Origin: Mesorhizobium sp. SOD10
GTDB taxonomy: Bacteria > Pseudomonadota > Alphaproteobacteria > Rhizobiales > Rhizobiaceae
NCBI GenBank assembly: GCA_000824805.1
Contig: CCNA01000002.1
Location: forward strand, 62,001 to 126,000
Direction of reading: 5' to 3'
DNA length: 64,000 nucleotides
Position 1 is the stretch's first letter. The number at the start of each line of letters is the position of its first letter. Below the pieces are notes generated by a model. It worked only from the letters and a program-made list of their open reading frames with translations. It searched no databases and was not told the origin of the DNA. Below, in pieces: positions 46,159-53,609 of the stretch. Position numbers and translations under genes: made by a program.

Positions 46159-46453
46159 ATGGTGCACTTTCCTCTCAAATGATCCCGGGGACCGGCTTCT
46201 TCGTGCCGTGTGGTCCAGCTACCTGTTGCCCAAATGAGGCAACAGGATGACTTCGGAGCGCGTGTTACACTGCCAGCGGCGCCGAATCCAGCCCGGTTTC
46301 CGCGATTTCTTCCCGGTTTTATGTCCGTGGGGAAGAGTGCGATCGGCGATGGAGCGGCTGAACCCGGTTCCCGTTGGCGCGCCGATTCAATCGGCTGGCG
46401 AAATGCTCTACGGTGCGTGGCGAATCACAAAGCCGCCCGGCAAGGAGACGGTC

Positions 46454-48274
46454 ATGGACCGCGTTCTCGTTCGGCTGATCGCCGCGACGTCGTTTCTGGC
46501 CCTTTCGCTCCTTCCGGCGCAGTCGGAGCCGAAGCACGGCATCGCCATGCAGGGCGAGCCGGCGCTGCCGCCCGACTACAAGCATTTCGACTACGTTAAC
46601 CCGGACGCGCCGAAAGGCGGAAGCGTCACCTATTGCGTCGTCGGCTCCTTCGACAATCTCAACCCCTTCATCCTGAAAAGCCTGCGCACCACGGCGCGCG
46701 GCATGATCGATACGGTTTACGGCAATCTCGTCTTCGAGCCGCTGATGCAGCGCAACTATGACGAGCCTTTCAGCCTCTACGGGCTGCTGGCCGACAGCGC
46801 CGACATGGATCCGGATCGCAAGACCATCGAGTTCCATCTCAACCCCGACGCAAAATGGTCGGACGGCCAGCCGGTGACGCCAGAGGACGTGCTGTTCACC
46901 TACGACGTCTTCGCCGAGAAGGGCCGCCCGCCTTATAGCGACCGCATGAGCATGATCGCCAAGCTGGAGAAGACCGGCGAGCACAGCGTGAAGTTCACCT
47001 TCAACGACAAGGCCAACCGCGAATTCCCGCTGATCGTCGCGCTGACGCCCATCGTTCCCAAGCACGCCTTCAACAAGGACACCTTCGACAAGACCACGCT
47101 GAAGCCGCTGATCGGCAGCGGCCCCTACACCGTGGACAAGGTGCTGCCGGGGCAGCGCATCGTCTTCAAGCGGAATCCGGATTACTGGGGCAAGGACGTT
47201 CCGTCGAAACGCGGCTTCGACAATTTCGACCAGGTCACCATCGAGTATTTTCTCAACGCCAACGCCAAGACGGAAGCGTTCAAGAAAGGCATCTGCGCCC
47301 TCGACGACGAGACCGATCCGGTCAAGCGCGAGCGCGACATCGACTTTCCGGCGTTCCAAAGGGGCGACGTGAAGGAAGAATATTTCAACACCGGCATTCC
47401 GCCGGTGGTGACCGGCTTCCTGTTCAACACCCGGCTGCCTAAGTTCTCGAACCCGGTGGTGCGGCGCGCGCTCGGCATGCTCTATGACTTCGAATGGACG
47501 AACAAGAACCTGTTCGGCGGCAAGTTCAACCGCACCATGAGCTATTGGCAGAATTCCGAGCTGTCCGCGCTCGGCCATCCGGCCGACGACCGTGAAAAGG
47601 CGCTGCTGGCCCCCTACCCGGGCCGCGTGCCGCGCGACGTGATGGACGGCACCTGGCGTCCACCGGTCACCGATGGTTCGGGCCAGGATCGCAAGGTGCT
47701 CAAAGCCGCTTTCGAGCTGCTGAAGAGCGCCGGCTTCCATGTGCAGAACGGCAAGATGCTCGACCCGCAGGGAAACCCTTTCAGCTTCGAGATCCTGACT
47801 TCGTCGCAGGATGAAGAGCGGCTGGCGGCCATCTATCAGCGCACGCTGGAAAAGATCGGCATCGACGTCGGCATCCGCACCCTCGACGGCGACCAGATCC
47901 AGTCGCGCAAGCAGCGCTTCGACTTCGAGGTTCTGATCGGCACGAGCGGCTTCAGCAATTCGCTGTCGCCGGGCAGCGAGCAGCTTGGCCGCTGGGGATC
48001 GGTTGCCGCGAAAACGGAAGGATCGTTCAACCTCGCCGGCGTCGCCGATCCGGCGATCGACGCCGCGATCGACGCTATGCTCAACGCCCGGACCAAGGAA
48101 GACTATGTCGCGGCGGTGCGTGTGCTCGACCGGCTGCTGATCTCCGGCAACTACATGGTGCCGATGCAATACAACACGCAGCAATGGCTCGCCTACTGGA
48201 GTTATCTGGAACATCCGCAAAAGACCCCCATATTCGGCTATCAACTGCCGACCTGGTGGCGAAAGCCCAACTGA
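46454..48274 (+). CDS. YejA-like peptide ABC transporter substrate-binding protein
   Basis: A 606-residue family 5 extracellular solute-binding protein with signal peptide LIAATSFLALSLLPAQS. The YejA/MppA-type pieces are YKHFDYVNPDAPKGGSVTY, DNLNPFILKS, PDAKWSDGQPVTPEDVLFTYDVF and LKPLIGSGPYTV. Start 46454 has AAGGAG 7 bases upstream. Typical substrates are oligopeptides, including microcin-like peptides taken up through YejABEF. No permease or ATPase genes adjoin, so it is an orphan or works with a transporter encoded elsewhere. Confidence 0.87.
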   Translation: MDRVLVRLIAATSFLALSLLPAQSEPKHGIAMQGEPALPPDYKHFDYVNPDAPKGGSVTYCVVGSFDNLNPFILKSLRTTARGMIDTVYGNLVFEPLMQRNYDEPFSLYGLLADSADMDPDRKTIEFHLNPDAKWSDGQPVTPEDVLFTYDVFAEKGRPPYSDRMSMIAKLEKTGEHSVKFTFNDKANREFPLIVALTPIVPKHAFNKDTFDKTTLKPLIGSGPYTVDKVLPGQRIVFKRNPDYWGKDVPSKRGFDNFDQVTIEYFLNANAKTEAFKKGICALDDETDPVKRERDIDFPAFQRGDVKEEYFNTGIPPVVTGFLFNTRLPKFSNPVVRRALGMLYDFEWTNKNLFGGKFNRTMSYWQNSELSALGHPADDREKALLAPYPGRVPRDVMDGTWRPPVTDGSGQDRKVLKAAFELLKSAGFHVQNGKMLDPQGNPFSFEILTSSQDEERLAAIYQRTLEKIGIDVGIRTLDGDQIQSRKQRFDFEVLIGTSGFSNSLSPGSEQLGRWGSVAAKTEGSFNLAGVADPAIDAAIDAMLNARTKEDYVAAVRVLDRLLISGNYMVPMQYNTQQWLAYWSYLEHPQKTPIFGYQLPTWWRKPN

Positions 48275-48278
48275 CGCC

Positions 48279-48328
48279 AGAGCATGATGCCGAAAAGTGT
48301 GAAGCGGTTTTCGGACGACATCATGCTC
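48279..48328. repeat. Rhizobial mosaic palindromic repeat, copy C
   Basis: A 50-base palindrome AGAGCATGATGCCGAAAA ... TTTTCGGACGACATCATGCTC. Its reverse complement is nearly identical to the second module of copy A at 2503-2552, differing at about two positions in the arms and by one base in the loop. Confidence 0.85.
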
Positions 48329-48381
48329 CATATCTCTTCGACAGAAAGCCCAAACCAATCGGAACCAAACAGGAGACGAGC

Positions 48382-49062
48382 ATGAGCGCCGAGAACTCCA
48401 TCACCGTCGACGTGGTGTCCGATGTCGTCTGTCCCTGGTGCTTCATCGGCCAGAAGCGTTTGGATAAGGCCATTGCCGCGGCCGATGTCGACGTGCATGT
48501 CCGCTGGCGGCCGTTCCAGCTCGATCCGACCATCCCTTCGGGAGGCATGGATCGCCGCCAATATATGCTCGGCAAGTTCGGCAGCGAGGAACGCATCCAG
48601 CAGATCCACGCACGCATCGAGCCGCTCGGCGAAGCCGAGGGCATCCATTTTGCATTTGGCGCCATCAAGGTCGCCGCCAACACGCTGGACGCTCATCGCG
48701 TTATCCGCTGGGCGGGCGCTGCCGGCGAGGACGTGCAGAACCGACTGGTGCGCAGTCTCTTCCAGCTGAATTTCGAGGAAGGCGCCAATATCGGCGACCA
48801 TGCCGTGCTGGTGAAGGCCGCCGGCGAAGCCGGCATGGATGCATCGGTGGTCGAGACGCTGCTGCCCACCGATGCCGATGTCGATGCCGTCCGCAACGAG
48901 ATCGCCACCGCCTCGCGCATGGGCATCACCGGCGTGCCCTGCTTCCTGCTCGAAGGCAAATACGCGGTGATGGGCGCGCAGGATGCCGACACTCTAGCCG
49001 ACGCGATCCGCCAGGTGGCTGAGGCCAAGGCGCGCGGCGAGTTGGAAACCGTCGCAGGCTGA
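48382..49062 (+). CDS. DsbA-family oxidoreductase (FrnE-like)
   Basis: A 226-residue thioredoxin-fold protein of the FrnE/2-hydroxychromene-2-carboxylate isomerase group. The CxxC motif is near the N-terminus (VVSDVVCPWCFIGQKRL), an alpha-helical insertion contains VRWRPFQLDPTIPSGG and AHRVIRWAGAAG, and the cis-Pro loop is GITGVPCFLLEGKYAVMGAQD. There is no signal peptide, so it acts in the cytosol. Members are disulfide oxidoreductases linked to oxidative-stress tolerance. AGGAG lies 10 bases before the ATG. Confidence 0.9.
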   Translation: MSAENSITVDVVSDVVCPWCFIGQKRLDKAIAAADVDVHVRWRPFQLDPTIPSGGMDRRQYMLGKFGSEERIQQIHARIEPLGEAEGIHFAFGAIKVAANTLDAHRVIRWAGAAGEDVQNRLVRSLFQLNFEEGANIGDHAVLVKAAGEAGMDASVVETLLPTDADVDAVRNEIATASRMGITGVPCFLLEGKYAVMGAQDADTLADAIRQVAEAKARGELETVAG

Positions 49063-49075
49063 GCGTTCTTCCACA

Positions 49076-49113
49076 CTGTTCCGGATGGAACGCCGTCGCG
49101 CACCTTCCTGGAC
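49076..49113. repeat. Degraded mosaic repeat, copy D
   Basis: TGTTCCGGATGGAACGCCGTCGCGCACCTTCCTGGA-like sequence resembles the second module of copy B (ATTCCGGACGGAAA ... TTTTCCTGGAA) but has lost arm symmetry. It sits just after the DsbA-family gene. Confidence 0.55.
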
Positions 49114-49218
49114 TACTGTTAGGGAGCAGTCGGCTCGCCGCACACGATCTGGTGAATCGCCCTGAGCACGGCGCTACGCTAAGATTCCGGAGGATCTAGC
49201 TGATTTGAGGGGTACCGA

Positions 49219-49716
49219 ATGGCGGTCAGGCGTCGCGCATTGTTGCTGCTGTGCTTGCCTTTCGCCTTCGGCCTTCCGCTGACATTGCAGCACGTGTCCG
49301 CTGAGGAAGCCGTCATGTCGGCGACTTTCGAAGGCAAACCCTGGACTGCATCCTTTACCCTGGCCCAGACCATGCACATGGCCGGCAGGCCGACGCTGAA
49401 CCTGTCGGGAACCGAGCAGGGCTCGCCGACCAAGACCTTCAATTCGATGCTGGTGCTCAGGGATCCGAACGACCTTGCCGGCAGCTATAAGCTCAAGGCC
49501 GGGGCGGCCGCGAGCAGCGCCAATTTCAATATCCTCGATTCCGGCGCCATGGTCGGCCATGTCCGTTTCGCCAGCGGCGAGATCGTCATCGACAAATACG
49601 ACCCCGCCGCAAAGACCATTTCCGGTCATTTCAGCGCTTTGGGAAAAGACGAATCAGGCAAGCCTGGAGAGCTCACGGAAGGCAGATTTTCGGGCATTCC
49701 GGTCACCGAGCAGTAG
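49219..49716 (+). CDS. Secreted protein of unknown function
   Basis: A 165-residue exported protein. A signal peptide is clear (RRALLLLCLPFAFGLPLTLQHVSA). The mature part is beta-rich with SATFEGKPWTASFTLAQTMHM, NLSGTEQGSPTKTFNSMLVL and ITG-type strand repeats ending TISGHFSALGKDESG ... TEGRFSGIPV, reminiscent of small periplasmic beta-barrels that modulate on ligand exchange; no family could be named. It stands alone between the DsbA gene and the exporter gene. Confidence 0.7.
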   Translation: MAVRRRALLLLCLPFAFGLPLTLQHVSAEEAVMSATFEGKPWTASFTLAQTMHMAGRPTLNLSGTEQGSPTKTFNSMLVLRDPNDLAGSYKLKAGAAASSANFNILDSGAMVGHVRFASGEIVIDKYDPAAKTISGHFSALGKDESGKPGELTEGRFSGIPVTEQ

Positions 49717-49945
49717 CCATTTCGGCCGATCGTCACCTCTTTTTCGTTCACAAACCCGTGTTTTCTGCTTCCCTTAGGGAAGCTTTCAATCGGCTGGCTC
49801 AATTGCCCTTAAGGCGCTGGAATAAAAGCCGAAATCAGCGCACCGAATGGTCTGCCGGCACCGACTCTCTGTTGCCCATGTGCCACGGCGGGTAACCGTG
49901 TTCACATTCTCCCGCCAGAAAATTAATGGAAAATGATCAATTGGT

Positions 49946-49960
49946 GTTACCCTGTGTAAC
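49946..49960. promoter_or_regulatory. Palindrome upstream of the BclA-like exporter
   Basis: GTTAC-CCTGT-GTAAC, a perfect 5-bp inverted repeat spaced by five bases, lies 16 bases before the earliest start of the exporter gene. It looks like a site for a dimeric repressor, but no regulator is nearby. Confidence 0.35.
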
Positions 49961-49975
49961 AAAACTAAGAAAGGT

Positions 49976-51964
49976 TTGGGCGGGATCGTGATTCGCGTCG
50001 GTAGACCGCGACGTACAATACCGGAGCCAATATCCAGCGAGGCCAAGACCTCGTCCCTGACGCCGGTATCGTCGATGCGTACATTCTGGGGGCTGATGCG
50101 AGCCTACTGGTTTTCCGACCGGTGGAAGGAAGCCTGGACCCTCACCCTCGTTATCGCACTGCTGACGGCGCTGTCCAGCAAGGCCGGTGTCTGGTTTGCC
50201 ATGGCGCTAGGCGAGTTGGGCAATTCGATCGCCTTCCTGCACGACGCTGCCAACACCCATCCCTTGCAGACCATCCTGACCAATGCCGGCATATTGGTGC
50301 TGCTGGTGGTGCTGAAGGATGCCGGCCTTACCGGTGTGCGCAATCTCGTTTCGACGACTTTGCACCGCAAATGGCGGGGCTGGCTGAACAACCAATTCAA
50401 CCTGGCCCTGCTCGACGGCAACCATACCCATTTCCATGCTCAGCACGGCTCGGTGGCGGGCGGCATCGTCGCTCCGGACAACATCGATCAGCGCATCCAG
50501 GAATCGATCAAGGACATGACCGGCGGCGCCATTGGTCTCGCCATGGGTGTGCTCGGCGTGGCGACGTCGCTCTATTTCATCGGTGAGAACCTGATCGGGT
50601 CATCGGTCGAGGTCAAAGGCCTGGAATTCCTGGGCAGCTACGGCACAGCGGTACTGGCTTTCCTTGCCGTAGCCACCTACGTGCCGTTGAACACCTGGAT
50701 CGCGGTCAAGCTCGGGCGATTGCTCGAGCGGCTCAATGTGCGCATGCAGCAGGCGGAGGGCAGCTACCGCAGCGAGCTGACGACATTCCTGCGCCGCAGC
50801 TTCCATGTCGCCGCCTCGCATGGTGAGGGCGTGCAAAAGTCGATGCATGACAGACTCTATGTCGATATCGACAAGACGTGGGGGCGGCTCAACATCGTCA
50901 ACACCAGCTACACATCGTTCGAGCTGATCTACAATTTTGTCGGCGCCCGTATCGTTGCCTATGCACCGGGGCTCGTGTCGTTCATCCATAACCGCCTCGA
51001 CTACAAGGGCTACATCACCGGCTCCGAAATGGTCGCCCAGTTGATCAGCCAGTGCTCGTGGTTTATCCATGTGATGCCTGCGATCGCGACGCTGAGGGCC
51101 AACAGCCAACGCGTGACCGAACTCGCCGAGGCCATCGAAAACGTCCAGCACCCGCGCGAATTCTATCAGCAGACCGGTCGCTCCGACTTCAGCTACGCCA
51201 GCCAGAATCCGGTGTTCGGCCTGACCATCCAGAAGCTCGAACTGGCGCATCAGGGCGAAGATGCGACACCCTTCCTCAGCGCCGCCAATTTGCGCTTCCG
51301 CCGCGGCGAGTGGGCCTTCCTCAAGGGCGAGTCCGGCTGTGGCAAGACTTCGCTGATCAAGGCGATCAACGGCCTGTGGCCCTACGGCCGCGGCACCATC
51401 GTCTTCCCCGAGGGCGTGACGAGTTTCTACGCAGCGCAGGAGATCAAGCTGCAGCAGGTCTCGCTGAAGCAGCTCGTGTGCCTGCCGGGCTCAGAGAGCG
51501 ATCATAGCGATACGCAGGTTGCGGCCGCCCTGCACAAGGCCGGTCTGGGCGACTTTATCGGCCACTTGGCCGACGAAAGCCGCGAGGGCAAGATCTGGGA
51601 CCAGGTGCTTTCGGGCGGCCAGAAGCAGAAGCTGGTGGTCGCGCGCATCATCCTGCAGCAGCCGGGACTTCTCTTCCTCGACGAAGCGACTGCCGCGCTC
51701 GATCCCGAAGGCAAGATAGCCTTCCACCAGGCGATCAAGGCCAATTGCCCGAACGTCACCGTCATCAGCGTCATGCACGAAGCGGTGCCGCCGCGCTCGC
51801 TGTCGGGCGAGGAATTCTACCACAGCGTGGTTTCGATCTCCGACGGCGTGGCCACCAAGAAGCCGCTTGCTCCCAGCCTGCCGCGCGAGCTCACCACAAT
51901 TCTCTCCCAGCCTCGGCCGGTCGAGGACAAGTGGCTGCGCTTCCGCCGGCTGAAGCAGAAATAG
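49976..51964 (+). CDS. SbmA/BacA-type ABC exporter fused to ATPase (BclA/YddA-like)
   Basis: A 662-residue protein that joins an SbmA_BacA-type membrane domain (about residues 30-400, six helices, with AYWFSDRWKEAWTLTLVIALLTAL and LHRKWRGWLNNQFNLALLDGN) to an ABC ATPase (Walker A GESGCGKTSLIKAING, signature VLSGGQKQKLVVARI, Walker B LLFLDEATAALDPEG). This arrangement is that of Bradyrhizobium BclA and Mycobacterium Rv1819c, which import peptides; BclA protects bacteroids from plant NCR peptides. The start is TTG at 49976 or GTG at 49988. Confidence 0.9.
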   Translation: MGGIVIRVGRPRRTIPEPISSEAKTSSLTPVSSMRTFWGLMRAYWFSDRWKEAWTLTLVIALLTALSSKAGVWFAMALGELGNSIAFLHDAANTHPLQTILTNAGILVLLVVLKDAGLTGVRNLVSTTLHRKWRGWLNNQFNLALLDGNHTHFHAQHGSVAGGIVAPDNIDQRIQESIKDMTGGAIGLAMGVLGVATSLYFIGENLIGSSVEVKGLEFLGSYGTAVLAFLAVATYVPLNTWIAVKLGRLLERLNVRMQQAEGSYRSELTTFLRRSFHVAASHGEGVQKSMHDRLYVDIDKTWGRLNIVNTSYTSFELIYNFVGARIVAYAPGLVSFIHNRLDYKGYITGSEMVAQLISQCSWFIHVMPAIATLRANSQRVTELAEAIENVQHPREFYQQTGRSDFSYASQNPVFGLTIQKLELAHQGEDATPFLSAANLRFRRGEWAFLKGESGCGKTSLIKAINGLWPYGRGTIVFPEGVTSFYAAQEIKLQQVSLKQLVCLPGSESDHSDTQVAAALHKAGLGDFIGHLADESREGKIWDQVLSGGQKQKLVVARIILQQPGLLFLDEATAALDPEGKIAFHQAIKANCPNVTVISVMHEAVPPRSLSGEEFYHSVVSISDGVATKKPLAPSLPRELTTILSQPRPVEDKWLRFRRLKQK

Positions 51965-52070
51965 CAGTCATACCAAGCCTTTGATCGGTGACGGTGCCCC
52001 TGGTTGAGCCGGCCTCGATCACAGTCTCGCGATCCGGCCTCCCCGCATTCATTTTAAGCGCCCTTCGCGA

Positions 52071-52098
52071 TTGACTCGGCCAAAACCGCTTCTATGTT
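52071..52098 (+). promoter_or_regulatory. Sigma-70-type promoter of mgtE
   Basis: TTGACT (52071-52076) and TATGTT (52093-52098) are separated by 16 bases, each one or two mismatches from consensus. Initiation would fall near 52105, giving an untranslated leader of about 140 bases before mgtE. Confidence 0.6.
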
Positions 52099-52104
52099 GC
52101 GCCC

Positions 52105-52244
52105 GCTCGCCAAATTCAAACTCGAACCCCGCGAGCAGAAAGGTCAATCCGCCATGCCTGGCGACAGTCACAGTCGAACGCAACCGCCGTCCGCCCTGAC
52201 GTGACCTGATGGCTCACGTCCTGCCGGACGGCAAGGAGTGAGCC
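52105..52244 (+). promoter_or_regulatory. Structured mgtE leader with alternative hairpins
   Basis: Upstream hairpin: GCCGTCCG (52186-52193) pairs with CGGACGGC (52225-52232) and GACGTGA (52198-52204) with TCACGTC (52214-52220); it leaves AAGGAG (52233-52238) free. Competing hairpin: GGCTCAC (52211-52217) pairs perfectly with GTGAGCC (52238-52244), ending one base before the ATG and enclosing the ribosome binding site. The two share 52211-52232 and cannot coexist. A further stem joins GCTCGC (52105-52110) and GCGAGC (52131-52136). The layout fits a translational switch. Confidence 0.55.
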
Positions 52245-53609
52245 ATGAACGAATTCGCACCCGTATTGGACGACGAAGCCGTCGCCGTCGCCCGTGTTCT
52301 TGCCAACGATCACGTCGCCGACGTCGTCGAAGCCCTTAACCACGAGCCCCGCGAGACAGCCATCGAGCTGCTCTGCGCCGTGCCGTTCGAGCGGCTGGTC
52401 GAGATCTTCGACCAGCCGGAACTCGAAGCGGCACCCGAGCTTGCCGAGGCCCTGCCGCGCCCGAAGGCAAGCAAGCTCCTGACCGCCATGTCGGTCGACC
52501 GCGCGGCCGACATCCTGCGGGAGCTGGACGAACCGGCTCGCTCGGAGCTGCTCGGCGCCTTGGCGCCGCCGCTGCGCGCGACGCTGCTGTCCATCCTGGG
52601 TTACCCGGAAGGCAGCGCCGCCTCGATCATGACGACGGAATTCGTCAGCGTGCCTTCGGACTGGACCGTCGGCCGCACGCTCGACTACATCCGCAAGGTC
52701 GAGCGCACGCGCGAAACGATCTACGCCATCTACATCGTTGATCCGGACACGCAGCTCCTGCTGCGTTCGACCGGCTTGCGCCGGCTGATCACCGGCAACC
52801 CGGAAGATTCGATCCTGTCCGTGGCGCCCGACCGCGCGCCGGTGACGGTGACGCCGCTCACCGATCGCGAGAACCTGGCGCAGACGATCTCCAAATACGA
52901 CCTGCTCGCTTTGCCTGTCGTCGACCACGGCAGGATCCTCGGTATCGTCACCGTCGACGACATCATCGACACGATGATCGAGGAGACGACCGAGGACGTG
53001 CATCGCTTCGGCGGCATGGAGGCGCTGGACGAGCCCTATATGAAGATGGGCTTCCTCGCCATGATCCAGAAGCGCGCCGGCTGGCTCTGCGCGCTGTTCC
53101 TCAGCGAGATGCTGACGGCCAACGCCATGCAGAGCTACGAAGGCGAGCTGGAAAAGGCGATCGTGCTGACGTTGTTCATCCCGCTGATCATGAGCTCCGG
53201 CGGCAATTCCGGCTCGCAGGCGACGTCGCTCGTCATCCGCGCGCTGGCGCTGCGCGAGATCGGTTTGCGCGACTGGTGGCGGGTGGCGCTGCGCGAGCTG
53301 CCGACCGGGGTGGTGCTTGGCTCGATACTCGGCATCGTCGGCATCTGCCGCATCGCGCTCTGGCAGTATTTCGGCTTCTACGACTACGGTCCGCACTGGA
53401 TGCTGATTGCGGCGACAGTGGGCGCGGCGCTGATCGGCATCGTCACCTTCGGCTCGCTGTCGGGATCGATGCTGCCCTTCGCGCTGAAGCGCATCGGCTT
53501 CGATCCGGCAAGCGCCTCGGCGCCGTTCGTCGCCACGCTGGTCGATGTCACCGGGCTGGTGATCTACTTCTCGGTAGCGCTGGTGATCCTTCGCGGCACA
53601 CTGCTCTAG
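52245..53609 (+). CDS. mgtE: Magnesium transporter MgtE
   Basis: A 454-residue Mg2+ channel/transporter. The N-terminal superhelical MgtE-N domain (about 15-130), two CBS domains (about 135-260, with LPVVDHGRILGIVTVDDIIDTMIEE) and five C-terminal membrane helices are in the usual order. The pore segment SSGGNSGSQATSLVIRALALREI is intact. CBS domains gate the pore by sensing cytosolic Mg2+. A structured leader precedes it, and its 3' end overlaps the serine hydrolase gene on the other strand by 62 bases. Confidence 0.94.
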   Translation: MNEFAPVLDDEAVAVARVLANDHVADVVEALNHEPRETAIELLCAVPFERLVEIFDQPELEAAPELAEALPRPKASKLLTAMSVDRAADILRELDEPARSELLGALAPPLRATLLSILGYPEGSAASIMTTEFVSVPSDWTVGRTLDYIRKVERTRETIYAIYIVDPDTQLLLRSTGLRRLITGNPEDSILSVAPDRAPVTVTPLTDRENLAQTISKYDLLALPVVDHGRILGIVTVDDIIDTMIEETTEDVHRFGGMEALDEPYMKMGFLAMIQKRAGWLCALFLSEMLTANAMQSYEGELEKAIVLTLFIPLIMSSGGNSGSQATSLVIRALALREIGLRDWWRVALRELPTGVVLGSILGIVGICRIALWQYFGFYDYGPHWMLIAATVGAALIGIVTFGSLSGSMLPFALKRIGFDPASASAPFVATLVDVTGLVIYFSVALVILRGTLL

